Shown here: piece after piece, positions 1 through 8,785 of the stretch | Layout: each line of letters begins with the position of its first letter | Numbering within the stretch: the first letter of the stretch is position 1 | DNA from: a virus | Strand: one strand, 5' to 3' | DNA length: 35,336 bases | Virus record (IMG/VR): IMGVR_UViG_3300020463_000055 | Coordinates: 1-35,336 of that record | Position numbers and translations under genes: made by a program | Notes under the pieces: model-generated | Databases searched by the model: none | What the model saw: only the letters and a program-made list of their open reading frames with translations | What the model was told of the DNA's origin: nothing

Positions 1-1443
1 AAAAGCGCTCCAGACCGAGATTGGTCAACGCTTATCAGAAGCAGAAGGCTAGAGTTAGAATCCCTTACGAGTGAAAGAGAAGAAGTAGAACAACAAATAC
101 AATCGATAAGAGAAGAAGTACACAGTACCAGTTTGTTGTTAGCAACACACGAAAATTCTGAATCTTTTACTGAAGAAGAAATAAATTATCAAAAAGAAAA
201 AATTGATTCTTTAAAAGAGACCAGTCTAGCTTGCAAAGGTTCAATAAAAGACTATTCTAAAAAAGTGTCAGAAATAGAAACAAGATTAAATAAAATATCT
301 CAGATAAAGAATCAGTTTCCAATAGAAGAACTAAAAGAAAAAATATCTCACCAAAGAGAAATTGAAAGTAGCATGCAATCGATTGAGCATGACTTAGAGA
401 GAGAAAAGACTTTACTAAAAAGCCAAAAGAAATGTGCCAGTACTTTAGAAGTGGTTCCTTGCGGAGATCAGTTTCCAAAGTGTAAGTTCATAAAAGACAG
501 TCATTCTGCTAAGAAAAATATACCTAATCAAGAAATTCAAGTTAGCGAGATAAAAAAGAAATTCAGTTTAATAAAGAAAAATCTTAGAAGTATTTTAAAC
601 GAATCTCTAGAAGAAAAAATAGAAAAATATGAAAATGTCTTAAAGAAAGAATCAGAATCTAGATTAGAGAGAAGCAGCGCTATAGTTCAGTTAAGAGAAT
701 TTGAAACTCAAGATACTAAAATTTCTCAAAATATTTCTGAGGAGTTTAAGAAACTTTCTAAAATGAAGTTGAATGCTTCTCAAACTACAGAATCTGTAGA
801 AGTAGCTAGGTTGAGAAATCACCTCAAAAATATTCAAGAAAAAGCAAGATTTTTAGATGCTGAGAAATTAAGTGCAAGTGAAAAAATTGGATTAATTCAG
901 CAACAATTAAGCGATTTTGAAAAAGAGAAATTAAAATATTCAGAGCTAAAAAAGAAGTGGAATGCTTATAATGCTTTTTTGCAAGCTGTTGATAAAAAAG
1001 GTATACCTTTGAAGATTATGAGCATAAAGCTTCCTCAAATTAATCAAGAGATTGAAAAGATACTTCAAGGAGTTGTAGAATTTACTGTTGAGATTCAAGC
1101 AGAATCCGGATCTAACTCTTTAGATGTTTTTATAAATTATGGAGATTCTAAGAGAATAATAGAATGTGCCTCTGGTATGGAAAAGATGTTAGCTTCATTA
1201 GCAATTAGGGTAGCGTTAATAAATGTTTCTAATCTTCCAAAATCTGATATGATTATAATTGACGAAGGTTTTGGGACTTTAGATGCTGTTAATGTAGAAG
1301 CATGTAACAGACTGCTGGTTTCCTTGAAGAAATGGTTCAGACACATATTTGTCATATCTCATATTGATGCTGTAAAAGATACAGTTGATAATGTTTTAGA
1401 TATAAGAAAGAAAGGAAAAAATTCTTTAATTGTTTATGAGTGA
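1..1443 (+). CDS. 46: gp46-like recombination nuclease ATPase subunit (SbcC/Rad50 family), 5' truncated
   Basis: The frame is open from base 1, so the start codon and the N-terminal Walker A half lie outside the window; 480 codons remain. What is visible is a long, charged coiled coil rich in K, E, S and I, interrupted near bases 460-483 by two cysteines, then a C-terminal ABC-type ATPase half. That half has a signature-like SGMEKMLASLAIR stretch (about 1165-1215) and a Walker B/D-loop IIIDEGFGTLD (about 1252-1284), followed by a switch-like VISHID. This layout is that of Rad50/SbcC and T4 gp46, which pairs with the gp47 nuclease to resect DNA ends for recombination-dependent replication. No gp47 is in the window. 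The apex cysteines are spaced C-X6-C rather than the usual CxxC zinc hook. The TTG at 133 is internal and is not the true start. Confidence 0.88.
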   Translation, partial: KSAPDRDWSTLIRSRRLELESLTSEREEVEQQIQSIREEVHSTSLLLATHENSESFTEEEINYQKEKIDSLKETSLACKGSIKDYSKKVSEIETRLNKISQIKNQFPIEELKEKISHQREIESSMQSIEHDLEREKTLLKSQKKCASTLEVVPCGDQFPKCKFIKDSHSAKKNIPNQEIQVSEIKKKFSLIKKNLRSILNESLEEKIEKYENVLKKESESRLERSSAIVQLREFETQDTKISQNISEEFKKLSKMKLNASQTTESVEVARLRNHLKNIQEKARFLDAEKLSASEKIGLIQQQLSDFEKEKLKYSELKKKWNAYNAFLQAVDKKGIPLKIMSIKLPQINQEIEKILQGVVEFTVEIQAESGSNSLDVFINYGDSKRIIECASGMEKMLASLAIRVALINVSNLPKSDMIIIDEGFGTLDAVNVEACNRLLVSLKKWFRHIFVISHIDAVKDTVDNVLDIRKKGKNSLIVYE

Positions 1444-1717
1444 TTTCATTGATATTTATATAGACGAAAGAAAAAAATCAGTTCCCCACGCCTGCAATGT
1501 ATGTGGTGGAATTTTGCAATCTTTGGAAGATACAATTTCTGCTTATAATAACGGAAGTTGCACAGATTGCTATGTTAGTTTTTTAGAACCGGGTATTGGA
1601 ATAAATGGCAAAGATTGGAAGCCATCTGAGAAAGAAATAGAATCCTGGTTGAAGAAGAAAGAATTATGTTTTAAGCCAAGATATCGCTTTTTAGGAGGAA
1701 AAAATGTTAAAAGATGA
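1436..1717 (+). CDS. Small zinc-ribbon protein, function unknown (93 aa)
   Basis: I choose the ATG at 1436, which overlaps the gp46-like stop by 8 bases, over an in-frame TTG two codons upstream. The protein has two Cys pairs, CNVC (about residues 20-23) and CTDC (about 42-45), spaced as in a small zinc ribbon, then a Gly/Trp-containing stretch and a basic C-terminus. It overlaps the next gene by 14 bases, so gp46-like, this gene, the 122-aa gene and terminase form one translationally coupled string. I do not recognise the family. Metal binding is inferred from the cysteine pattern only. Confidence 0.7.
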   Translation: MSDFIDIYIDERKKSVPHACNVCGGILQSLEDTISAYNNGSCTDCYVSFLEPGIGINGKDWKPSEKEIESWLKKKELCFKPRYRFLGGKNVKR

Positions 1718-2072
1718 AGATATTAGAGCACTAGGTCAAATTTTTAACCACACTTTTGGTTATTCAAGCGATTCTATTAAAGTGACTTCTAGTTTGCATG
1801 GGGATTCTTTAATTCTAAAGTATGTAACAATACTGCAGTTTGGAAGCGAATCTTCCATGCAAGAACAAATGCCAAGCCACGAAAAAGATGCTAGCAAAGT
1901 TATAGATGATGCCCTAACTAAGATGAAAAAAGAATTTAAGGATATTAGAGAAAAATCTATTTCTGTAAAAGAAGAAGATAGAGATACTAGTGTTGAACTT
2001 ATAAGCACTTCTCCTTATTCTCCTAGAAAACTAGCTTATTTTAGAATGAACGCTCACTTCAAGGTAAGCTAA
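1704..2072 (+). CDS. Hypothetical protein upstream of terminase (122 aa)
   Basis: The gene starts at an ATG inside the end of the zinc-ribbon gene, preceded by AGGAGG at about 1693-1698, and its stop overlaps the terminase start as TAATG. The protein has a mixed beta-rich N-terminal half (IKVTSSLHGDSLILKY) and a Lys/Glu-rich helix in the middle (about residues 70-90). In T4 the gene just before gp17 is the small terminase gp16, so position makes this a candidate. However, the sequence shows neither a clear helix-turn-helix nor the long central coiled coil of small terminases, so I leave the function open. Confidence 0.7.
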   Translation: MLKDEDIRALGQIFNHTFGYSSDSIKVTSSLHGDSLILKYVTILQFGSESSMQEQMPSHEKDASKVIDDALTKMKKEFKDIREKSISVKEEDRDTSVELISTSPYSPRKLAYFRMNAHFKVS

Positions 2073-3676
2073 TGCCTCCATCTACCAAGCAACGGCAAGT
2101 TAAAGAAATAATAAAATGCGGAAAAGAACCGGCATATTTCTTTAACAAATACTGTAAAATACAACACGCTACTCGAGGGACTTTGCCTTTTAAAACTTAT
2201 CCTTTTCAAGATGATTGTGTTGAGCAGTTTAACGACCATAGATTCAATGTTATTGTCAAAAGCCGCCAACTTGGTTTGTCTACCTTAGTAGCAGCCTACG
2301 CAGTTTGGTTAGCAATATTTTACAAAGACAAAAATGTTTTGGTAATAGCCACGAAACTAGCAGTAGCTCAAAATTTTATTAGAAAAGTTAAGTTCGCTAT
2401 AAGGTCTTTGCCACCTTGGCTTTTGATGCCTGAAATCGTCTCTAACAATAAGCAATCGCTAGAATTTTCTAATGGTTCTATTATAAAAGCGGTTCCAACA
2501 TCTGAAGATGCTGGACGTTCAGAAGCTCTATCGCTATTGATTGTAGACGAAGCTGCTTTCGTTAGGAATTTTGATGATCTTTGGATGGGGTTATATCCTA
2601 CTTTGTCTACCGGTGGTCGCGCAATAGTTCTTTCTACTCCAAACGGCGTTGGTGGTCAATATTACGATATATATACCCAAGCAGAAAGTGGAGACAACGA
2701 CTTTAATGCTATAAAGTTACCATGGGACGTTCACCCTGAGAGAGATAACGATTGGTTTGATAAAGAAACTAAAAACATGACAAAAAGGCAAATTGCCCAA
2801 GAGTTGTTGTGTGACTTTCAAGCTTCAGGAGAAACTTTCTTAGCCCAAAGAGAACTAGAAAAACTGATGATGTCTATTAGAAATCCTATTGAAAGATGGG
2901 GCCCGGGAAATAATGTCTGGGTATGGAAATATTCTCAGCCTGGTAATCGTTATGTGATAAGTGCTGATGTATCCCGAGGAGATAGCAGCGACTTCTCTAC
3001 TTTTCACGTAATTGACACTAACGAATCTGAGGTAGTGTGTGAGTTCAAAGGAAAGGTTCCTCCTGATCAGTTCGCCATTGTTTTAATGGAAGCTTCTAAA
3101 AGATACAATAAAGCAGTTATATGCCCGGAAAGTAACACTTATGGTTATGCTGTTCTTATGAAATTAAAAGAGTTAAAGTGTCAAGAAATCTATTTTGAAA
3201 AAGAGAAAGATAGGATATCTGCTTTATATGGAGATGGCTCTATAGGCAAAGCTGGATTTTCAACTCAAGGACCCTCAAGATCTAAAATATTGACTAAATT
3301 AGAAGAAGTTGTAAGAAACAATCAAATTAGTGTATATTCTTCTAGGTTTTATGAAGAGATGAAGACTTTTGTTTGGAAAGGATCTAAACCACAAGCAATG
3401 AGAGGAAAGCATGATGATTTAGTGATGTCTTTAGCTATAGGTTTATGGTTATATGATACTTCTAATTTTCATTCTAAATCATCTTCAGACTTAAACAAAG
3501 CCATGTTGGCTGGTTTTGGAACTAGTTCTAATTCTTTTCAAGGATCTGTAGGATCTTCTTTTGGCGCAGCTGATTATTTGAAAAGAGTGATAGACTCTAA
3601 TAGAATTATTCCTTATGACGCTGTGGCTAATCATTTTTCTGGAAGTATTGATTCAGAATTTAAGTGGTTAATTTGA
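2072..3676 (+). CDS. 17: Terminase large subunit (gp17-like DNA packaging ATPase/nuclease)
   Basis: This 534-aa protein carries both terminase domains in order. The ATPase domain has a variant Walker A SRQLGLST (residues 64-71), Walker B LLIVDEA (155-161) and the coupling motif STPNG (188-192). The RNase H-fold nuclease has acidic residues at D299 (ISADVSRGD), E353 (CPESN) and D448/D449 (KHDDL). T4 gp17 is 610 aa, so this is a slightly short but complete version. It docks on the portal and pumps and cuts DNA during head filling. The start overlaps the upstream stop (TAATG), implying translational coupling. A 45-base AT-rich gap separates it from the portal gene. Confidence 0.96.
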   Translation: MPPSTKQRQVKEIIKCGKEPAYFFNKYCKIQHATRGTLPFKTYPFQDDCVEQFNDHRFNVIVKSRQLGLSTLVAAYAVWLAIFYKDKNVLVIATKLAVAQNFIRKVKFAIRSLPPWLLMPEIVSNNKQSLEFSNGSIIKAVPTSEDAGRSEALSLLIVDEAAFVRNFDDLWMGLYPTLSTGGRAIVLSTPNGVGGQYYDIYTQAESGDNDFNAIKLPWDVHPERDNDWFDKETKNMTKRQIAQELLCDFQASGETFLAQRELEKLMMSIRNPIERWGPGNNVWVWKYSQPGNRYVISADVSRGDSSDFSTFHVIDTNESEVVCEFKGKVPPDQFAIVLMEASKRYNKAVICPESNTYGYAVLMKLKELKCQEIYFEKEKDRISALYGDGSIGKAGFSTQGPSRSKILTKLEEVVRNNQISVYSSRFYEEMKTFVWKGSKPQAMRGKHDDLVMSLAIGLWLYDTSNFHSKSSSDLNKAMLAGFGTSSNSFQGSVGSSFGAADYLKRVIDSNRIIPYDAVANHFSGSIDSEFKWLI

Positions 3677-3721
3677 TTTTAATATATAGTATAATGCGAT
3701 ATTATATTATGAGTAGGAAAA

Positions 3722-5671
3722 ATGGCAGATAAAGATAAAAATTTATTCAAAAGATTAACTAGGCTTTTTAGAACTGGCCCTGTTGTTAAGAGAAAAGTTA
3801 CTAATAGCAAAGGCGTTCATAAGAAGTCAACCGCTGCAGAGCTTTTTAAGACAGCTCATAGCGATATCTATAATTCTACATTAAGTGCCTATGGTGCTTT
3901 TGACAGGATGGCTAGATATAGCGATTTTAGCGAAATGGAAGCAACTCCGGAGTTAGCGTCAGCTTTAGACATCTATGCAGAAGAAACAGTATCACCAGAC
4001 GAACACGGAAGAGTTTTGCATATATATTCTGACGATTCGCAAAAACAAGAGCTTCTCAACAATCTATTTCATGACGTTTTAAACGTAGAATTTAATTTAG
4101 TTATGTGGGTAAGAAACCTTGTCAAGTATGGAGATTTCTTTTTATTCAATGATATTCATCCAGACTATGGAATTATAAACGCATATCCAATACCCATCAC
4201 TGAAATAGAAAGAGAAGAAGGTTTTGATCCAGATAATCCATCAGCTATTAGGTTTAGGTGGATAACTAAGGGGAATACAATATTAGAAAATTGGCAAATT
4301 TCTCATTTTAGGCTTCTTGGAAATGATGCTTTTCTGCCATACGGAACTTCTGTTTTAGAGTCAGCTCGTAGAATTTGGAGACAGTTAATCCTCATTGAAG
4401 ATGCAATGTTAGTTTATAGGATTATCCGGGCTCCAGAAAGAAGGGTCTTCTATATTGATGTAGGTAACGTTCCTCCAGAAGATGTCTCCAATTATGTTGA
4501 ACAAGCAAAGTCTTCTTTGAAGAAAAGCATTGTTACAAGCGAAAAAACAGGTCGTCAAGACTTGAGATATAATCCAATGGCTGTCGATGAAGACTATTAC
4601 ATTCCAGTCCGCGGAGGAGATAGTGGCACAAGGATTGATACGTTAGCTGGCGGGACAAATGCGACAGCTATAGAAGACGTTGAATATATACAGAAAAAGC
4701 TTTTTGCTGCTCTTAAGATACCTAAAGCTTATTTAGGGTACGATGAAGACATCGGTTCTAAAGCAACCCTAGCACAGGAAGACATAAGGTTTTCTAGAAC
4801 TATTCAGAGAATACAGAAGACAGTAATATCTGAGCTTAACAAACTAGCTATGATTCACCTTTACTCTCATGGTTATGATGTTGAAGATTTAGTAGATTTC
4901 GACCTAAGGTTATCAAACCCATCATCAGTCGCTCAATTACAAAAGCTAGAATTGATCAGCACTCGTTTCGATATTGCAGGGAAAGTTCCAGAAGGAATGC
5001 TTGATAAAACATGGGTCAGAAAAAATGTTTTAGGTTTAACAGAGTCTGAAATTGAAGGAGTTTTAGAAGGTCTTAAGAAAGATAAATCTGACGATGCCGA
5101 ACTTGAAGCCTCTGGCGGCGAAGGTGGAGAAGGTGGAGGAGATGATGCTGGAGGGGATGATGAAGGCGGAGGATTGTTTGATGCAGACTTATCTGATACT
5201 CCTCTAATGATAGATACTCCAATTTCTCCAGTTTCTGGTTTTAATGAATCAGACGTCGATGAAGATAATTTTGAAGAAGATGAGTTAATTTTATCTTTAG
5301 ATGATGAAGATGCCCCTATAAAAGCCCAATCCAAAATGAAAAGTATCTGGGGAAATGAAATATCTGCAAGAAAAAACAAAAAGACTGCAGCTTCTTCAGG
5401 TATGCCTAATTTTGGTGATATGACTATGAATAAGAGAAACCAAGATTCTATGAGAAAACCTTATGGTTCTCAAAAGATGAATTCTTTTGAAGCATTTGAA
5501 AAAGCTATAGATAAAAAAATTAGTTCTTATGAGAATAAACCAGCTATGACTGGTGATATTTTAAACGTTTTAAGAAATATCGATAAGTCTGGACTACTTA
5601 ATAATAAAAAGTCTATATTGAGCGAGTTAAGAGACTCAAGTGAACTGAACGAAGAAGACAGTTCGAGTTAA
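3722..5671 (+). CDS. 20: Portal vertex protein (gp20-like)
   Basis: This 649-aa protein matches the T4-type portal pattern: SEMEATPELASALDIYAEE near residue 75, VKYGDFFLF (about 135-143), RIIRAPERRVFYIDVGN (about 238-254) and DYYIPVRGGDSGTRIDTLAGG (about 293-313). It forms the dodecameric ring through which DNA enters and to which terminase and neck bind. It is longer than T4 gp20 (524 aa). The extra length is C-terminal: a Gly/Asp/Glu-rich linker (about residues 455-490), a further acidic stretch and a polar, Lys/Ser-rich tail. AGGAAAA lies just before the ATG. Confidence 0.95.
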   Translation: MADKDKNLFKRLTRLFRTGPVVKRKVTNSKGVHKKSTAAELFKTAHSDIYNSTLSAYGAFDRMARYSDFSEMEATPELASALDIYAEETVSPDEHGRVLHIYSDDSQKQELLNNLFHDVLNVEFNLVMWVRNLVKYGDFFLFNDIHPDYGIINAYPIPITEIEREEGFDPDNPSAIRFRWITKGNTILENWQISHFRLLGNDAFLPYGTSVLESARRIWRQLILIEDAMLVYRIIRAPERRVFYIDVGNVPPEDVSNYVEQAKSSLKKSIVTSEKTGRQDLRYNPMAVDEDYYIPVRGGDSGTRIDTLAGGTNATAIEDVEYIQKKLFAALKIPKAYLGYDEDIGSKATLAQEDIRFSRTIQRIQKTVISELNKLAMIHLYSHGYDVEDLVDFDLRLSNPSSVAQLQKLELISTRFDIAGKVPEGMLDKTWVRKNVLGLTESEIEGVLEGLKKDKSDDAELEASGGEGGEGGGDDAGGDDEGGGLFDADLSDTPLMIDTPISPVSGFNESDVDEDNFEEDELILSLDDEDAPIKAQSKMKSIWGNEISARKNKKTAASSGMPNFGDMTMNKRNQDSMRKPYGSQKMNSFEAFEKAIDKKISSYENKPAMTGDILNVLRNIDKSGLLNNKKSILSELRDSSELNEEDSSS

Positions 5672-5690
5672 ATTTGACGAAGGAAGATAA

Positions 5691-6524
5691 ATGAATAAAA
5701 GCCACAATAAAAAGAGAAATGTTGGAATAATCTTTGAGCAACTAGTAAGATACGCTAGCAAAGCTATTGTAGAAAATAATGAAAAAACTGCAAACAAAGT
5801 CCTTAAGATAACTAGCAAGTTTTTTAACGAAGGAACAGAGTTGTATAAAGAGTACCGGTTGTTCAACGCTCTCTATAGTACTACTTTACCTTCAGAAAGC
5901 TTGGCTACTAGAATAATTTCAGAGGCTAAGAACGCCGCTTGTAGATTTGATCAAAATAAACTTTACAAAGAAAAATCTTCCTTGATACATGAAATTAATT
6001 ACTCTTTCGATGATCCGAGTTTTTATAACCAGAGGGTGACTAGCTACAAAACTTTAGCTACTATCCAGAGGTTATTAAATAGCTGGAGATCCGATGGGGT
6101 AGATGTAGATAGCCAAGCTATCTACGAGTCTAAATTACACAATTGGCTGATGTCTGAAAAGAAAGCAGCTGACTTAAATGAAATGAAAACTCAAGATGTT
6201 GACAATCTCGCAGTCAGCATCATGACTAGAAAATTTAATGAATATTTTGGAGATAACCTGCTGCCTGAACAATCTACTCTTTTGAAGGAGTATATTTTTT
6301 CCATGGGTAAAGAAGAACAAATTACAGAGATTTTTGCAAAGAGGAAGAAAGATTGCTTAAGCGAACTTTCGGATTATAATATGTCTTGTGAAAGCGATGT
6401 AGTCAAAGAAAAGATTGCTTTGGTAGAAGAAAAAGTCAGAAACTTGCCAACTTCTGATATAGGGGATGAAGTTGTTTCTAGATATTTAACTTTAATGAAG
6501 CTAAGCAGCGAGCTAAGGAGTTAA
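5691..6524 (+). CDS. Unknown head-module protein between portal and protease (277 aa)
   Basis: An AAGGAAG ribosome site lies about 5 bases before the ATG. The protein is mostly predicted helix, with no transmembrane segment or signal peptide. It begins with a short basic stretch followed by VGIIFEQLVRYASKAIVENN and ends in a charged helical region. T4 carries small prohead-core genes (67, 68) between portal and protease, so a core or scaffold-associated role is the natural guess, but I cannot show homology. It ends one base before the protease gene, whose AAGGAG site lies inside this gene's last codons, so the two are probably co-translated. Confidence 0.8.
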   Translation: MNKSHNKKRNVGIIFEQLVRYASKAIVENNEKTANKVLKITSKFFNEGTELYKEYRLFNALYSTTLPSESLATRIISEAKNAACRFDQNKLYKEKSSLIHEINYSFDDPSFYNQRVTSYKTLATIQRLLNSWRSDGVDVDSQAIYESKLHNWLMSEKKAADLNEMKTQDVDNLAVSIMTRKFNEYFGDNLLPEQSTLLKEYIFSMGKEEQITEIFAKRKKDCLSELSDYNMSCESDVVKEKIALVEEKVRNLPTSDIGDEVVSRYLTLMKLSSELRS

Positions 6525-6525
6525 A

Positions 6526-7134
6526 ATGAGCAGGAAATTACTGACAAATTGGTCACAGTTTGAATATTCAAAGGAAATGGTAAACGAGTCTCGCTTAGAG
6601 AACGACGGAAAGATAGTTTTAAAGGGAATACTCCAAAAAGCTGGTACTTTGAACCAGAATGGGAGAATCTATCCCAAACCTATTTTGGATAGAGAGATTC
6701 GTAACTATCAAAAGTTTATTCAAGAAAACCGGGCTCTTGGAGAATGTGATCACCCGGATAGTTCCGTTGTTGAACTTAAAAATGCTTCTCATATTATTAG
6801 GGAAGCTCACATGGAAGGAGATGTTTGTTATGGAACAGTCGAACTTCTTGATACTCCTGCTGGTAAAATACTCCAAAGCTTAGTTGAATCAGGGGTAACT
6901 TTAGGAATATCAAGCCGCGGAGTTGGTTCTACGAAAAAGCAAGGTGAACATCAAATTGTTCAAGATGATTTTCAACTAATCTGCTGGGATTTCGTTTCAG
7001 AACCTTCTACTCCGGGTGCTTTTATGATGAGCGAAGGTAAAGTTATAAAAGAATCAGAAATTAATTCATTCTTTAACAAGTCTGATAGGATTGATAGAGT
7101 TTTTAACGATATCTTGTCCTGGGAGGAAGAATAA
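6526..7134 (+). CDS. 21: Prohead maturation protease (gp21-like)
   Basis: This 202-aa protein has the hallmarks of the T4 gp21/herpesvirus-type prohead serine protease: a LNQNGRIYP start to the core (about residues 42-50), the catalytic His in GECDHPDSS (His76), and the nucleophile motif GISSRG (Ser129 or Ser130), then WDFVSEPSTPGAF. In T4 this enzyme is incorporated in the prohead core and, on activation, cleaves scaffold, internal proteins and the capsid protein after (I/L)xE. It lies between portal and scaffold as in T4. Its stop overlaps the next ATG as TAATG. Confidence 0.95.
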   Translation: MSRKLLTNWSQFEYSKEMVNESRLENDGKIVLKGILQKAGTLNQNGRIYPKPILDREIRNYQKFIQENRALGECDHPDSSVVELKNASHIIREAHMEGDVCYGTVELLDTPAGKILQSLVESGVTLGISSRGVGSTKKQGEHQIVQDDFQLICWDFVSEPSTPGAFMMSEGKVIKESEINSFFNKSDRIDRVFNDILSWEEE

Positions 7135-7571
7135 TGCCTTTGAACAATCCAAAACCAGGTGGCCCTAATCACGTCGCTGAATACCAGCTAAGCTCTATAC
7201 CGTATGCATTAAATGGTGCAGTTAGTGCAATTGATAACGGCACAACCCTGACGGTAGCCAACGATGCCGAGCAGAATCAAACAATTTATGTTGTAGAATT
7301 TCCAAGAGTTACTAGATGGATATACATCAGGGCAGGAGGCGCTGCAAAAATTTATTTTTCTTCTAAGACTGCAGCGAATAAAACTCGTGGACTTTCTTTA
7401 GCAGCAAACGAAACTACTCCGCGCCTTGAGATGAGAGTAAAAAAACTTTACATTCATACCGATGATAATGCGGTTGTCCTTAATATCATGGCTGGTTTAA
7501 CGACGGTTGATGCTGTTGAGTTTGAGGGTCATATTGAACATTTTATCGATAATAATAATAAGATTGGATAA
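7134..7571 (+). CDS. Probable virion surface or structural protein (145 aa)
   Basis: The start overlaps the protease stop (TAATG). The protein is beta-rich and nearly cysteine-free, with alternating hydrophobic strands (TIYVVEFPRVTRWIYIRAGG, then KIYFSS, LEMRVKKLYIHTDD, VVLNIMAGLTTV). It opens with a PGGPNHVAEYQLSS stretch. This composition resembles small phage decoration or structural proteins, and the setting inside the head operon supports that. No specific family is recognised, so the role is inferred. Confidence 0.75.
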   Translation: MPLNNPKPGGPNHVAEYQLSSIPYALNGAVSAIDNGTTLTVANDAEQNQTIYVVEFPRVTRWIYIRAGGAAKIYFSSKTAANKTRGLSLAANETTPRLEMRVKKLYIHTDDNAVVLNIMAGLTTVDAVEFEGHIEHFIDNNNKIG

Positions 7572-7576
7572 CGCCA

Positions 7577-7981
7577 ATGGCTAAAGTGAGTAGGGCAATT
7601 TTAAAAAGTCTAGTCAAAGAATGTCTCGTTGAGATCCTTAGCGAAGGACTTGTTGGGGCTAGCGAGCAGATTCAAGAATCAAAAAGAGTGGCTGCTAAAA
7701 AGAAGCCACCGCAAAGAAAAAGAAAGGCAGTTAAGAAAGATATTATACCTGAAACTGTTAGAGGAGTCACCGATGATCCTTTAATGCAGAGTATTTTTGC
7801 TGATACTGCAAGAACAACTTTACAAGAACAAACCCAAGCTGATCGAAGAAATGTAGCTCCAATGGATGCTCAAGCTCGAATGGCTGATGCTGTTGATCCT
7901 AGCGATGCTTTTGGAGAAGCCGCGCAAAATTGGGCAGCTTTAGCATTTTCTGAAAAGAATCTGCCCGGGCAGCATAAATAA
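7577..7981 (+). CDS. Small basic head-module protein, possible prohead core/internal protein (134 aa)
   Basis: The N-terminus (SRAILKSLVKECLVEILSEG, residues 5-24) is an amphipathic helix containing (I/L)xE sequences (LVE, LSE) of the type cut by T4-like prohead proteases. It is followed by a strongly basic Lys/Arg block (about residues 36-54) and a longer polar, Ala/Asp-rich region ending NWAALAF near residue 119. A leader plus a basic body is how T4 internal proteins are built, so a core or DNA-associated internal protein is a reasonable inference. The ribosome site is weak. Confidence 0.7.
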   Translation: MAKVSRAILKSLVKECLVEILSEGLVGASEQIQESKRVAAKKKPPQRKRKAVKKDIIPETVRGVTDDPLMQSIFADTARTTLQEQTQADRRNVAPMDAQARMADAVDPSDAFGEAAQNWAALAFSEKNLPGQHK

Positions 7982-8010
7982 TAATATAAGCTATTTTATG
8001 GAGTCAAGTC

Positions 8011-8286
8011 ATGAGAAAGTCGCGTAAATCAATTAAGTTAACACCAGGAATTATCCGAAAGATCATTGCTGAAGAGAAAGCTAGGCTTAAAGAAACTTTA
8101 GAACAAGGAAAAGAAGATTCAGAAAAAGTTGATGCTGAAGAGGTAGATGCCGGCGAATATGCTGGTTCTTTAGAGAAAGATTTAGATCATCTAAAAGCCT
8201 TGAAAATATCTGAAGCTAAGATGATGAAAACTCTTTTAAAGATTCGTGGTAAGAAGAAGAACTTAATTAATAAACTTTCAAAGTAA
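8011..8286 (+). CDS. Small Lys/Glu-rich helical protein, possible prohead core component (91 aa)
   Basis: A TGGAG site precedes the ATG by several bases. The N-terminal segment LTPGIIRKIIAEEKARLKE (about residues 10-28) is an amphipathic helix containing IAE, identical to the tripeptide cut in T4 gp23. The rest is acidic (about residues 33-50) and then basic at the end (LLKIRGKKKNLINKL). Small, highly charged helical proteins of this sort fill the prohead core in T4 (gp67, gp68, IPs). The family is not recognised; the core role is inferred from charge, leader and position. Confidence 0.7.
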   Translation: MRKSRKSIKLTPGIIRKIIAEEKARLKETLEQGKEDSEKVDAEEVDAGEYAGSLEKDLDHLKALKISEAKMMKTLLKIRGKKKNLINKLSK

Positions 8287-8305
8287 TATATTAAGGAGTA
8301 ATTAG

Positions 8306-8779
8306 ATGCCTACTCATAAACAAGGCGTAGTCCAAATTATTGGAGAGCCAAGCGCTCGTTCTCTTGGAAAAAGAGACGATGGAACTTTAAGATCAGCTTT
8401 TTCCGGAAATCCTTTGCTTGAACTTTCCGATGACGATATTAGAGCACAGTTCGAAGAGCTTTGTCTAAATGGAGCTGTCAATGATGCAGGTCACACATTT
8501 GGAACTTTTGATAGAGACTACCCAGATGCACCCGACCTAAACGAAGTTCAAACAGGCGCAGCTGGTCTTCCAGCTAGCCCGTATGTTCCTAATCCTGTTT
8601 CTCCAGGAGAAGGCTCAGTTGATCCAAGCGATTTAGGAGAACCACCAGAGAATTTTGGTAAGACTCCATCTTCTACTCCCTTCGTTGGTGTTGGTGCTCT
8701 AGAGAATCCAAAAGCTAATTCTGAGCGGCAAGCTCGACATACTTTAGGTGACTACAAACTCGGCCAATCCAATAGTTGA
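8306..8779 (+). CDS. Hypothetical head-module protein, Pro/Gly-rich (157 aa)
   Basis: It has a clear AAGGAG site before the ATG. The N-terminal third contains LLELSDDDIRAQFEELCLNG, a probable helix. From about residue 70 on, the chain is rich in Pro, Gly, Ser and Asp and looks extended or disordered. There are no membrane segments. It lies in the run of small genes between protease and scaffold, so a head-assembly or minor virion role is likely, but nothing specific can be assigned. Confidence 0.7.
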   Translation: MPTHKQGVVQIIGEPSARSLGKRDDGTLRSAFSGNPLLELSDDDIRAQFEELCLNGAVNDAGHTFGTFDRDYPDAPDLNEVQTGAAGLPASPYVPNPVSPGEGSVDPSDLGEPPENFGKTPSSTPFVGVGALENPKANSERQARHTLGDYKLGQSNS

Positions 8780-8785
8780 TAATAA

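Noticed and set aside
1137-1355. Minus-strand ORFs inside the gp46-like gene
   Set aside because: They lie antisense to a clearly conserved ATPase, have no ribosome site of their own, and read as low-complexity shadow sequence.
3677-3721. AT-rich promoter between terminase and portal
   Set aside because: Several TATA-like strings occur, but none matches the late consensus better than chance in such AT-rich sequence.
4933-5379. Minus-strand 148-aa ORF rich in Ser and Pro
   Set aside because: It is the antisense of the portal's Gly/Asp/Glu linker; the Ser/Pro composition is an artefact of that codon bias.
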